Below, piece by piece: positions 44,957 through 52,982 of a DNA stretch of 64,000 bases. Positions within the stretch are counted from its first letter, which is position 1. Each line of letters opens with the position of its first letter. This DNA is from Martinezella hainanensis (GTDB taxonomy: Bacteria > Pseudomonadota > Alphaproteobacteria > Rhizobiales > Rhizobiaceae). The notes under the pieces are model-generated. The model ran no database searches and was not told where the DNA came from. It saw only the letters and a list, made by a program, of their open reading frames with translations. The DNA lies in assembly GCF_900094555.1 (NCBI RefSeq), contig NZ_FMAC01000002.1, positions 186,001 to 250,000 of the forward strand, written 5' to 3'. Position numbers and translations under genes: made by a program.

Positions 44957-45075
44957 GAAGACGGCCGATAGAAGCGCGAAAAAATGATTCGCGCATTGAG
45001 CCGGCCGAAGTTCAATCAGCGGTTGTTTCGGCCGCGTAAGAGCCCACCGGCAATATGATTCGATGGCTGTCAATT

Positions 45076-45095
45076 ATGGTTAATGGTGAATTAAC
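45076..45095 (+). promoter_or_regulatory. CtrA-like box upstream of EF-hand gene 2
   Basis: The string ATGGTTAATGGTGAATTAAC contains the full TTAA-N7-TTAAC pattern of CtrA binding sites and also ATGGTTAA, the reverse complement of the TTAACCAT form. It lies about 105 bp before the EF-hand start. Confidence 0.5.
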
Positions 45096-45198
45096 ACCAG
45101 TCTCAATCCGCGAGGCAAAACGGCCTATCCTGCTTGCAGATGACTAAGCGTGCCGGGGTCTATCAACCACGCGATGGCATTTGCCGTAGGAGATTTGG

Positions 45199-45861
45199 AT
45201 GAGCGGGGTTTCTTCAATCGGAAGCAGCATGACGGCTGCCTCGTATAGTCCCTTGGATAAGAATCAGGATGGCGTCGTGGATGCTCAGGAGCTGGAGGCG
45301 GCGGCGCAGTCCGGCCTTCTGTCGGCGAGCGTTGCCAACGACGAGAATGGCGACAGCAGCAGCGATCCGAGCGCCACGGACGTCTTTTCGGGCAACCTGG
45401 CGTCGATGCTGCTGCAGATGCAGCAGAACAGCCAGTCGAGCAGTTCCACGTCGACGGACGGCTCTTCGAGCGTGTCCCCTATGGATCAGCTGTTTGCCAG
45501 CCTCGACACCAATCAGGACGGCACGATCTCGCAGAACGAGTTCGTTGCCGGGCGTCCGAAGGACATGAGCGAAAGCGATGCTGAAAACCTGTTCAAAAGC
45601 CTGGATACGCAAAACGCCGGCTCCTTGACCAAGGATCAGTTCGCCGAGGGTCTGGATGCCCTGAAATCGTCGGATGCTTCCGCCGCCGATATGCTGTCGC
45701 TAGAGCCGAGCACGAGCGACAGCAACCCGACGGATGCCGCGACGCTTGCCAAGGATAAGGCGCTCGACGTCTTGCTGAACGACATGCAGGATCCGTCGTC
45801 GCTTTATCAGAACACCTATGGTCAGTATGATCTGGGTCAGACGGACGGCGTCGCCGCGTAA
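45199..45861 (+). CDS. EF-hand protein 2 (calsymin-like)
   Basis: A 220-residue protein with two canonical EF-hand loops (DKNQDGVVDAQE, residues 20-31, and DTNQDGTISQNE, 103-114) and a degenerate third (136-147, DTQNAGSLTKDQ). The linker between the first two is Ser-rich. There is no signal peptide; it may be exported by a non-Sec route like the secreted rhizobial calcium-binding protein calsymin (inference). Its tail ends NTYGQYDLG, matching EF-hand protein 1. Strong terminator downstream. Confidence 0.88.
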   Translation: MSGVSSIGSSMTAASYSPLDKNQDGVVDAQELEAAAQSGLLSASVANDENGDSSSDPSATDVFSGNLASMLLQMQQNSQSSSSTSTDGSSSVSPMDQLFASLDTNQDGTISQNEFVAGRPKDMSESDAENLFKSLDTQNAGSLTKDQFAEGLDALKSSDASAADMLSLEPSTSDSNPTDAATLAKDKALDVLLNDMQDPSSLYQNTYGQYDLGQTDGVAA

Positions 45862-45886
45862 ATTTGGTAGCCGATTGTCACGGGAT

Positions 45887-45919
45887 GAACGGAGACCGCG
45901 AGAGCGGTCTTCGTTTTTT
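45887..45919 (+). terminator. Terminator between EF-hand gene 2 and phosphatase gene
   Basis: Stem AGACCGC (45893-45899) and GCGGTCT (45904-45910), loop GAGA, extended by a further five base pairs after one mismatch and followed by TCGTTTTTTG. It separates two convergent genes. Confidence 0.88.
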
Positions 45920-45930
45920 GTGTCAACGCA

Positions 45931-46449
45931 TTAGTTGGCCATGGATAGTGTGAAGGGCGCATTGCCGTCAGCATCCGCACCGCGGCCAATCTCCTTGACT
46001 GCAGCAACCAGACGACCCCGGCGCCCGAGCAGGTCGTCGCCGATGGCGATCAACCGTGTATTCGGCGTGGCGAATGGCGAACTTGCGCGCAGGCGGCGCA
46101 CCAGCACTAGGTCGTCTTCCTCCGGGCGGATGGCCAAAGCGGCAATCAGCGCTGCCGCCGGCGAGCGTGAGACGCCCATCCAGCAATGAATGAGCAAAGG
46201 CGCGCTTCGATCCCAATCGGTAGCGAAATCGATAATGGCGCGAACATGCGTTTCCTGAGGAGCGACGAGATCGCCGGTGCCGGCAAAGCTGATGTCGTTC
46301 ATATTGAGCAGCAGATGCCGCTCCGCTTTGATGACGGCGGGACGGTGAAAGTTCTGCTCCTTGGCCATCAGGCTGATCATTTCGCGTGCGCCATGCCGAA
46401 CAGCCATTTCGGCGATGCGCGCGAGCGGGGACACCACGATCGTGGTCAT
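45931..46449 (-). CDS. Dual-specificity/tyrosine phosphatase-like protein
   Basis: A 172-residue protein with the Cys-based phosphatase signature HCWMGVSRS (HCx5R), preceded by FATDWDRSAPLLIHC, a layout of the dual-specificity and tyrosine phosphatase superfamily. It has no signal peptide. Its start codon overlaps the stop of the HD gene by four bases (ATGA), so the two are translationally coupled. The substrate is unknown. Confidence 0.85.
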   Translation of the reverse strand: MTTIVVSPLARIAEMAVRHGAREMISLMAKEQNFHRPAVIKAERHLLLNMNDISFAGTGDLVAPQETHVRAIIDFATDWDRSAPLLIHCWMGVSRSPAAALIAALAIRPEEDDLVLVRRLRASSPFATPNTRLIAIGDDLLGRRGRLVAAVKEIGRGADADGNAPFTLSMAN

Positions 46450-47063
46450 GCGCCGATCCTTATAGCGGCGCGCTCCGCCTCGATCGCCTCGAAGCGGCTG
46501 AGGAACAGCCGCTGCGCCTCGATCGCCGGCACAGGATCGATCGGCAGCATCTCGCGCGTGATGTCGCGCGGCTGGCCGAAGAATTTGCGGGCTTCATCGG
46601 GCGAGAAACCGGCAAGCAGCGTCGCCTCGAAATAGGCCGAGATTGTATCGGCTCTCTTGATTTTTTCCTTGAGCTTGGGCGCGCAATGCGGGGGCAGGGT
46701 GAAGCGCCGGTATATGGCCGCTTCGAGCCGCTTCTCCACGACCTTGTAGTCGCCGCCGACGACGGACTTGAACGGCGAGATCATGTCGCCGATGACATAT
46801 TCCGGTGCGTCATGCAGCAATGCGGCAAGCAGCTCGTCGGGTGTTGCCGGATTGAGGTGACGAAAGATCGCCTCCACGACCAGGCTGTGCTGGGCCACGG
46901 AAAAGGCATGATCGCCGGAGGTCTGCCCGTTCCAGCGGGCAACACGGGCAAGCCCATGCGCAATGTCGCCGATCTCGACATCGAGCGGCGAGGGATCGAG
47001 CAGGTCGAGCCTGCGCCCGGATAACATGCGCTGCCAGGCACGCGCCGTCTTGGCCGATATCAT
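46446..47063 (-). CDS. YfbR-like HD-domain 5'-deoxynucleotidase
   Basis: A 205-residue HD phosphohydrolase with metal residues in HAFSVAQHSLVV, ALLHDAPEYVIGD and ADTISAYFEA, the layout of YfbR-type 5'-deoxynucleotidases. Its start overlaps the stop of ygfZ by four bases and its stop overlaps the phosphatase start, so the three genes form one tight operon transcribed ygfZ, HD, phosphatase. Confidence 0.88.
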   Translation of the reverse strand: MISAKTARAWQRMLSGRRLDLLDPSPLDVEIGDIAHGLARVARWNGQTSGDHAFSVAQHSLVVEAIFRHLNPATPDELLAALLHDAPEYVIGDMISPFKSVVGGDYKVVEKRLEAAIYRRFTLPPHCAPKLKEKIKRADTISAYFEATLLAGFSPDEARKFFGQPRDITREMLPIDPVPAIEAQRLFLSRFEAIEAERAAIRIGA

Positions 47064-47899
47064 GCCGACGCCTCATCGGCGCGGGTGGGGAAGACGAGGC
47101 CGGACCAGACTGGAAGAGAGACGGTGACGCTGACGTCGCCAGCCTTTATCGGAGCCTCCTCGGCAATGGCTTCGCCGGCCCGGTCTATGCGGACGATAGC
47201 AAGGCCCATATTGCCGGCGGTCGAGCTGAGCGTGCCGATCGGCTTGCTGCCGACAGTCAATTCCGTGCCGGAAGGCGGCAATTCAGAGCTGCCGTTGACG
47301 ATGACGACACGCCTGCGCGCCGTGCCGCGATGGTGCATGCGGGAAACCACTTCCTGGCCGATATAGCAGCCCTTGCGGAAGCCGAGGCCGCCATTCATAT
47401 CCATCAGCACATCATGCGGGAACGCATCCTGCAGCGCGAAATCACGCCCGGAAACGGCGATGCCGTTGGCGATCCGCAGCGCATCATAGAGTGTCTCGGG
47501 ATCGCCGCCATGGTCGCCCGGCGTGCGTGCCAGGACAATGCCCGCCTTGGCGAAGCGGCTATCCTTGGGGCTGTCTTTTGCAGCATCTCCCCACGCCACC
47601 GTGACGCCCTGGGTGTCTTCCACGGCGAAATCGACCTTGGCACGCAAGCGGTACATGGTGAGCCGCTTGAGCAGGCCCTCCCGCTGCGTCGTGTCGGTTT
47701 CGAGCAGAAAGCCGGGTCCGTCCCGCCAGATCATGAAGTCGAACAGGATCTTGCCCTGCGGGGTCAGCAGCGCGCCCGGGCGCGCTTCGTCGGCGCCGAG
47801 CGAGGCGAGATCGGTGGTAATGAGATTGTGCAGGAACGGCTCCGCTTCCGCGCCGGTGATGCGGATGAAGGAGCGCTCTCTCAGGAATACGGCTGGCAT
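47060..47899 (-). CDS. ygfZ: Folate-binding protein YgfZ/GcvT-like
   Basis: A 279-residue tetrahydrofolate-binding protein that helps maintain iron-sulphur enzymes such as MiaB. The signature KGCYIGQEVVSRMHHRG is present, including the conserved cysteine. The N-terminus FLRERSFIRITGAEAEPFLHNL matches the family. It is the first gene of the overlapping operon with the HD and phosphatase genes, which leaves open whether iron-sulphur repair is the link between them. Confidence 0.93.
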   Translation of the reverse strand: MPAVFLRERSFIRITGAEAEPFLHNLITTDLASLGADEARPGALLTPQGKILFDFMIWRDGPGFLLETDTTQREGLLKRLTMYRLRAKVDFAVEDTQGVTVAWGDAAKDSPKDSRFAKAGIVLARTPGDHGGDPETLYDALRIANGIAVSGRDFALQDAFPHDVLMDMNGGLGFRKGCYIGQEVVSRMHHRGTARRRVVIVNGSSELPPSGTELTVGSKPIGTLSSTAGNMGLAIVRIDRAGEAIAEEAPIKAGDVSVTVSLPVWSGLVFPTRADEASA

Positions 47900-47920
47900 G
47901 ATGGTTCCGCTGGTTTGGCC

Positions 47921-48029
47921 TTAAAGCACGTCACGACCTCTAAGGTTCGTTTCGTGCGCTTTAAGGTTTTGATTTTGCGCATGTCGTTGCCGCAAAACCG
48001 CTGCGCACTTTTACGCGACATGCTCCAGC
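47921..48029. repeat. Palindromic repeat with shared core, upstream of ygfZ
   Basis: Contains AAAACCGCTGCGCACTTTT (47994-48012), the exact reverse complement of the 19-nt core in the copy at 5350, between GCATGTCG- and CGACATGC-type arms like those at 20781. It fills most of the gap between ygfZ and the next minus-strand gene. Confidence 0.8.
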
Positions 48030-48077
48030 ACTCAGAGGTAGGGCCTTCGACGGGGAACCGCAAGTTCCCCTTCCGGA

Positions 48078-48836
48078 TCATTCGCCCGAGGTGAAGAATT
48101 TCCACCGGCCGTCCGGCGTGATGCCGACGCGATAGAAATTATAGCCGCCGAATTCCAGCATGTCGGCATAGTCGCCGGCCGTCACGATGCGCATCAGATC
48201 GACCTTCTCCGGCGTGGAGAGCGTCTTGATGTCCTTCTCGGCGAAATAGGGCCAGACATAAACCTCGTCTGGGGTTCCCTGGCCGACATGGGCAAAGCCG
48301 GTCGACATGATGTCGAGGAGGATGGACAGGATCTCGATGCCGTCGGGATCGCCCGAAAGATCATGCAGCGTCTTGATCGGATCTTCGCCGGGATCGTCGG
48401 CGGTGACCTGCGTCTGCTTCAGGCCGGCTCCGATATTCATCAGCGGGCGCAGACGCTCGAGATCACCGGAAGCAGCAGCCTCTACGATCGCCGCGCGGAG
48501 CTTCTTTACCGGCTCCGGCGCCTTGTCGATATCGTAGAGAAATTCGACCGATTTGTTCGTGTTCGAAGCATCGCCGCTGTTCTGGCCTGCTTGCTTGTTG
48601 ATCAGCGGATCAGGCATAGGCAGCGCGTTATTTGCCGGTGCTTCCAGCGCCTGCTCGATCGGCTTTTCGTGCTTCTGCTGTGCGGGTTGTGCTGTATCTT
48701 TCGCCTGGGGGGCTGGCGGATTGAGCTGGGAAAAGGCATTGGCCGGTAACGGCAATGCCGTGCTGCCCAAAAACAGGGTTACGGCAGCAAACGAGGCAAT
48801 GGAACAGGTGAGCGCATTGCCTGGAAAGATACGCAT
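48078..48836 (-). CDS. Secreted or periplasmic uncharacterised protein
   Basis: A 252-residue protein with an N-terminal signal peptide (MRIFPGNALTCSIASFAAVT and on to PANAF). A Pro/Gln-rich linker follows, then a mixed alpha/beta domain around DIDKAPEPVKKLRAAIVEAA and ISILLDI-like EILSILLDIMSTGFAHVG, ending GYNFYRVGITPDGRWKFFTSGE. I do not recognise the family; similar proteins appear to occur only in rhizobia as far as I can recall. The 16-bp gap to the next gene suggests one transcript. Confidence 0.7.
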   Translation of the reverse strand: MRIFPGNALTCSIASFAAVTLFLGSTALPLPANAFSQLNPPAPQAKDTAQPAQQKHEKPIEQALEAPANNALPMPDPLINKQAGQNSGDASNTNKSVEFLYDIDKAPEPVKKLRAAIVEAAASGDLERLRPLMNIGAGLKQTQVTADDPGEDPIKTLHDLSGDPDGIEILSILLDIMSTGFAHVGQGTPDEVYVWPYFAEKDIKTLSTPEKVDLMRIVTAGDYADMLEFGGYNFYRVGITPDGRWKFFTSGE

Positions 48837-48852
48837 AAGCAATCTCTGAGTG

Positions 48853-49110
48853 TTATTGCAGGGTACGGTTCGGTGAGAATTCGCCAGCCAGCATGCGTTC
48901 ACGCAGCGATTCGAGCAAGGCCTCGGCGCCTTGTTCCCCTTGAATCCGGATCGTCTCGCGAATCGCATGGGCAATGGCTGCATCGGCGATGATTTCGGGC
49001 TCGATGCCATCTGCCATGCCGTCGGCCCAAGCTTCATTCTGGTATTCCAGCGCTGCCTGCATCTTTTCATGAACGATCATGTCGTCGATTTCGTTCAGGC
49101 TGGTTTCCAT
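48853..49110 (-). CDS. Small acidic uncharacterised protein, 85 residues
   Basis: An acidic, helical protein beginning METSLNEIDDMIVHEKMQAA with no signal peptide or recognised domain. The ATG at 49110 has GAGGAAAG upstream; the alternative at 49134 lacks suitable spacing. It is immediately upstream of the secreted protein gene at 48078 on the same strand and may be co-regulated. Confidence 0.65.
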   Translation of the reverse strand: METSLNEIDDMIVHEKMQAALEYQNEAWADGMADGIEPEIIADAAIAHAIRETIRIQGEQGAEALLESLRERMLAGEFSPNRTLQ

Positions 49111-49214
49111 TGTTTCTTTCCTCGAGACGTTCATGTCCTTACCACTTGCTTAATAACTCTATCAGCCTTTTCCCAAAACGACACGGCTCGCTATGAAAAG
49201 AGGTTAATAAATCG

Positions 49215-49649
49215 TCAATTTCCAAAGCGTGCGGTGATTTCTGTCGCCAGTGTTGCACCTTCGTTACGGTATCGCTCTTCCGCGATGCGGGCCTGCGACG
49301 TGCAATTCGTGTAAACCGATGCAAAGGACCGATATCCACGGTTGAAGGCCGCAGTGAGCCTTTCTTTTCGTTTCGGCTCGCTCTTGGTTTCCGTGTCGAG
49401 CAAGTGCTGCATGTCGCCGCGCCATCCGTCTTCCCGTGTCGGACTGCACAGATTGCGCAGATAATCGATCGAGCCGAGAATTTCGGAAAGCCGGGAAAGC
49501 TGCTCGTCATAGGGCGCAGGCTGCTCGGCATTCGCATTATCGGCCGCCTGTGCCGGTGGTGCGCTTGCCGCCGGCTGTGCTGCAGCGGGAAAGGCTGCGG
49601 CAAGCGCGATGCAGATCAGAAGCGGTCGGCCAAGGCTGTTATGATTCAT
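49215..49649 (-). CDS. TIGR02301/DUF2385-type exported protein
   Basis: A 144-residue protein with a signal peptide (RPLLICIALAAAFPAAAQ), an Ala/Pro/Gln-rich linker and a conserved helical domain: YDEQLSRLSEILGSIDYLRNLC with a second Cys in SVYTNCTSQA. This combination matches the TIGR02301 (DUF2385) family of small rhizobial exported proteins of unknown role. The ATG at 49649 is chosen because it directly precedes the signal peptide; its ribosome-binding site is weak. Confidence 0.8.
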   Translation of the reverse strand: MNHNSLGRPLLICIALAAAFPAAAQPAASAPPAQAADNANAEQPAPYDEQLSRLSEILGSIDYLRNLCSPTREDGWRGDMQHLLDTETKSEPKRKERLTAAFNRGYRSFASVYTNCTSQARIAEERYRNEGATLATEITARFGN

Positions 49650-49744
49650 GTAACCATGTTGAGCGGACAAGCATGACGTGAACAAGGCGGTAGAGGTGGT
49701 TTCCACGCCGATATTGCTCAGCATCGTTAATTTCAGGGGCCGAG

Positions 49745-50164
49745 CTATGCGTTTTCTGCAGCAAGTCGTTCCACGCATTCGAGCACGCTGGCCGGGACGG
49801 GAAGGGTGCGCACCTCCTCAAGCGTGTACCAGCCGATATCAGCCGCATCGTCGGCGGCTTCGGCGACCGCATCCTCGTCGGCATCCACGAGGAAGACCGA
49901 GAGCAGGAAATGGCTCGTCAGCGTTCCGTCTGCTGCATGGGAGCGCAGATCGTAGGTCTCGAACAGCCGGGGATTGCGGGCTGATATGCCTGTCTCCTCT
50001 TTGAACTCGCGCAGTGCTGCATCGGCCGGCGTCTCGCCTTCTTCGGCCCGTCCGCCCGGAAAGGCATACATATCCGCGGATGGCGGGTTGCTGCGCAACA
50101 CCAGCAGGAAGCGACCGTTGCGTTGGAGAATGGCGGAGGAGGCCGGGCGCGGAAGAGTGGTCAT
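49745..50164 (-). CDS. Nudix hydrolase
   Basis: A 139-residue hydrolase of nucleoside diphosphates linked to another moiety. The Nudix box is complete ([20 protein letters not shown] plus TGI). The start [17 protein letters not shown] is within a frame that extends to 50473, but the extra residues do not resemble Nudix proteins, so 50164 is taken. The substrate is not predictable. Confidence 0.92.
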   Translation of the reverse strand: MTTLPRPASSAILQRNGRFLLVLRSNPPSADMYAFPGGRAEEGETPADAALREFKEETGISARNPRLFETYDLRSHAADGTLTSHFLLSVFLVDADEDAVAEAADDAADIGWYTLEEVRTLPVPASVLECVERLAAENA

Positions 50165-50328
50165 GGATCGCTTTGCATTCGGATAGGGAGATCGATGCGC
50201 AATGGCGAGGAGCCATTCGCGACCAATGTCTACAGGAAACGGCGCTTGCTGTCCCGCGGGAAAGCTCCTTAACTCGCTCCCGGCTAAGGCGACGATTCTT
50301 AATGCGCCGACTATGGGGACGATCGGGG

Positions 50329-50649
50329 ATGATCTACGGGCTATATGCTTTGGCGGCTCTGGCCGAAATCGCCGGCTGCTTTGCCTTCTGGGCGTGGTTA
50401 CGCCTGTCGAAGTCCGTCTGGTGGCTGGCACCCGGCCTTGTCTCGCTCGCACTCTTTGCCTGGCTGCTCGCACTGGTGCCGAGCGAGGCGGCCGGGCGCA
50501 CTTTTGCCGCCTATGGCGGCGTCTATATCGTTGCCTCCATTCTCTGGCTCTGGCTCGCCGAAGGGCGGCTGCCGGACCGATGGGATATTTCGGGCGCCGT
50601 CATCTGCCTCGTCGGTGCGGGGATCATTCTCTTCGGCCCGCGCGGCTGA
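50329..50649 (+). CDS. YnfA/UPF0060 small membrane protein
   Basis: A 106-residue inner-membrane protein with four hydrophobic helices. [21 protein letters not shown] and [19 protein letters not shown] are the family signature. The function is unknown; some members are listed as small multidrug-resistance-like. The ATG at 50329 is preferred to 50302 because the family starts at this residue. Confidence 0.9.
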   Translation: MIYGLYALAALAEIAGCFAFWAWLRLSKSVWWLAPGLVSLALFAWLLALVPSEAAGRTFAAYGGVYIVASILWLWLAEGRLPDRWDISGAVICLVGAGIILFGPRG

Positions 50650-50692
50650 CCCCAGGCTTGACCCGGCGCCTTGCGGGTGCAACACAGGCCCC

Positions 50693-51457
50693 ATGTGCGG
50701 ACGTTTCGCTTTGACATCGACGGCAGACCAGGTGGGGGAAGCGCTCGGCGTCCTGCTGAATGACGGTTTTCCAGCGCGCTACAATATCGCGCCGACCCAG
50801 CCGATCCTCGTTGTCATTTCGGGTGACAGGCAGCAACCGGGCAGCAACCTGCCGGATCGTCGAGCCCTGCTCGTGCGCTGGGGCTTCATGCCCGACTGGG
50901 TGAAGGACCCCAAGGAATTTCCGCTGCTGATCAATGCGCGATCGGAAACCGCGATCGGCAAGGCATCCTTTCGCGCTGCCATGCGCCATCGCCGCATCAT
51001 CATTCCGGCATCCGGTTTCTACGAATGGCACCGGCCTTCGAAGGAAAGCGGCGAGAAGTCGCAGGCCTATTGGATTCGCCCTCGCAGTGGCGGCGTCATC
51101 GCTTTCGCAGGGCTGATGGAAACATGGTCGTCCGCCGACGGTTCGGAAGTCGATACGGGTGCGATCCTGACGACGGCGGCAAACAGCGCCATCCGCTCCA
51201 TCCATGATCGTATGCCTGTTGTCATCAAGCCGGAGGATTTCGCCCGCTGGCTGGATTGCAAGACGCAGGAACCGCGCGATGTCCTTGATCTGATGAAGCC
51301 GGTCCAGGAGGATTTCTTCGAGGCGATCCCGGTTTCGGATCGCGTCAACAAGGTCGCCAACATGGGGCCGGAGGTGCAGACACCCGTGGCGCTCGATCCG
51401 GTCAGGAAACCGCCGAAGAAGGCGGATCCGGAAGATGGTCAGCTAAGCCTTCTCTGA
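50693..51457 (+). CDS. SRAP/HMCES-type abasic-site DNA-protein crosslinking protein
   Basis: A 254-residue SOS-response-associated peptidase-domain protein. The catalytic Cys2 (MCGRFA) covalently traps abasic sites in single-stranded DNA. NARSET, the PASGFYEW strand with its glutamate and SIHDRMP with the conserved histidine complete the active site. It lies 43 bp after ynfA and may share its transcript. Confidence 0.94.
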   Translation: MCGRFALTSTADQVGEALGVLLNDGFPARYNIAPTQPILVVISGDRQQPGSNLPDRRALLVRWGFMPDWVKDPKEFPLLINARSETAIGKASFRAAMRHRRIIIPASGFYEWHRPSKESGEKSQAYWIRPRSGGVIAFAGLMETWSSADGSEVDTGAILTTAANSAIRSIHDRMPVVIKPEDFARWLDCKTQEPRDVLDLMKPVQEDFFEAIPVSDRVNKVANMGPEVQTPVALDPVRKPPKKADPEDGQLSLL

Positions 51458-51532
51458 GCGGCCGCCATTCGGCGGCCAGTAACCGGAAATGCTGCCTGCC
51501 GGTATTGGTCGGCGGCGGGCAGAACTATATTC

Positions 51533-51673
51533 TCAGGCGATCTTCTTCTTGAGAGGCTTCGTCTTCAGCATCAGATGCGCTGCAAGAACGGCTTTCAGGC
51601 CCAGCGGACGATAATGCTTGCTGGGATCGATCTTTGCCTGCGGTTGTGCCGGCTGGTCTTTCTTCTGCGTCAT
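51533..51673 (-). CDS. Small basic protein, 46 residues
   Basis: A short frame encoding MTQKKDQPAQPQAKIDPSKH and ending KTKPLKKKIA, very rich in lysine and glutamine, with a good GAGGAGTG ribosome-binding site. The central HYRPLGLKAVLAAHLM could form a helix. I do not recognise the family; similar short lysine-rich proteins are annotated as hypothetical in rhizobia. It is too short for standard gene-finding thresholds. Confidence 0.6.
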   Translation of the reverse strand: MTQKKDQPAQPQAKIDPSKHYRPLGLKAVLAAHLMLKTKPLKKKIA

Positions 51674-51999
51674 GTTTCACTCCTCACCATGCTCCCCCGG
51701 AGCATTTTCGATTCACAGTCGAGTAGTGCTTTTTGTCGTAAATCATGACAAATCGAAGGCGTTTTCCAATCAGCTTTTGTAAACAACGACCATATTTCGA
51801 GAGATTAGCGCCGAAACCTCGTGTAGAATCCGCACTGCCGCAATGTTTGAATCCGCGAAAATATCGCGCTGAGCGGGCTTCCCATTGCGCCGGCAACCGA
51901 TCGTCACACCCCTGATTGGTAAGGAAGACTTACAGACTTGCGGTTGCAGTGTGGCGGTGCCGCCAGAGGGCCGGTGCGCAGCGGTTTGATACGCCGGCC
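51674..51999. other. Intergenic region before pssA end
   Basis: About 325 bp between the small basic protein and the pssA stop. It contains the ribosome-binding site and promoter of the small gene at its left end and an inverted repeat AGGGCCGG/CCGGCCCT (51967-51974 and 51994-52001) overlapping the pssA stop. No further gene was recognised. Confidence 0.4.
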
Positions 52000-52860
52000 C
52001 TAGATGTGGCGACCAATGTCGTCGTTGGAATCGTCGACATTGGGATCGGCGGGGCCATTGATGGTGTAGGTGCCGTATTTCTTCGCCCAGGAGCGTGCGC
52101 CGAAGGGCAGGGATAGCAAATAGATGACGACGGTCACGACCATGACATGCCACGTATAGCTCATCAGCAGTGCGACATAGACGACGAGGCCGAGCATGAT
52201 CGGCAGCACCAGGTCGCGCCTTACGCCGTTGCCTTCCGATTTACCGGACCAGACGGGCAGACGGCTGACCAGCAGGAAGCCGATGAGAACCGTATAGGCT
52301 GCACCCCATAGCGCGAAGGTGCGGTCCGGCGTCAACCCGAGAAAGCCGAGATAAACAGGCAGCAGCACCAGCATGGCGCCAGCAGGTGCCGGTACACCGA
52401 CGAAATATTCCGATTGCCAGGAGGCCTTATGCTCGCGCTCCGCCATGACGTTGAAGCGGGCGAGCCGCAGGCCGGCGGCGATCGTGTAGATGAGCGCCGC
52501 GATCCAGCCGAGAGAGCGGGCCTGGTCGAGCAGGAAGACATAGACGACGAGTGCCGGGGCAACGCCGAAATTGACGATATCGGCGAGCGAATCCATCTGC
52601 GCGCCGAATTTCGAGGTGGCCTTCATAAGCCGGGCGACGCGCCCGTCGATGCCGTCGAGGAAGGCTGCGACCAATACGGCGGCAACGGCGAGCTCGTAGC
52701 GGCTTTCGAAAGCGAGGCGAATGCCCGTCAGGCCCGAGCAGATCGCCAGCACAGTGATCATGTTCGGCACGATCAGCCGCAACGGAATTTCCCGTAGTCG
52801 CGGCCCGCGCGCTTCGTCGTTAGGCCCATGCGGCTCGAAAGGCGGAAAAGGCGTTTTCAT
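52000..52860 (-). CDS. pssA: CDP-diacylglycerol-serine O-phosphatidyltransferase
   Basis: A 286-residue membrane enzyme making phosphatidylserine from CDP-diacylglycerol and serine, the precursor of phosphatidylethanolamine. The CDP-alcohol phosphatidyltransferase motif D-x2-D-G-x2-A-R-x8-G-x3-D-x3-D is exact (Asp69 to Asp94, DGIDGRVARLMKATSKFG and on to DSLAD). About eight hydrophobic segments follow. The ATG at 52860 is preceded by GAGCGAG; the frame to 52932 runs into a palindromic repeat. psd follows directly upstream on the same strand. Confidence 0.95.
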   Translation of the reverse strand: MKTPFPPFEPHGPNDEARGPRLREIPLRLIVPNMITVLAICSGLTGIRLAFESRYELAVAAVLVAAFLDGIDGRVARLMKATSKFGAQMDSLADIVNFGVAPALVVYVFLLDQARSLGWIAALIYTIAAGLRLARFNVMAEREHKASWQSEYFVGVPAPAGAMLVLLPVYLGFLGLTPDRTFALWGAAYTVLIGFLLVSRLPVWSGKSEGNGVRRDLVLPIMLGLVVYVALLMSYTWHVMVVTVVIYLLSLPFGARSWAKKYGTYTINGPADPNVDDSNDDIGRHI

Positions 52861-52874
52861 CTCGCTCGTGTTCC

Positions 52875-52978
52875 TAGAGCAATTCCAGCAAAAGTGCGAA
52901 GCGGTTTTGCGTCCGGAATTGCGTGAAAACAATGGTATAGAGCATTTCCGTAACTCCGTTTAGGACGGAAATGCTCTC
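52875..52978. repeat. Rhizobial palindromic repeat, copy 3 (psd-pssA gap)
   Basis: GCAATTCC/GGAATTGC arms around AAAAGTGCGAAGCGGTTTT (one mismatch to the 19-nt core), then GAGCATTTCCG (52940-52950) paired with CGGAAATGCTC (52966-52976). Inserted between psd and pssA. Confidence 0.78.
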
Positions 52979-52982
52979 GGGT

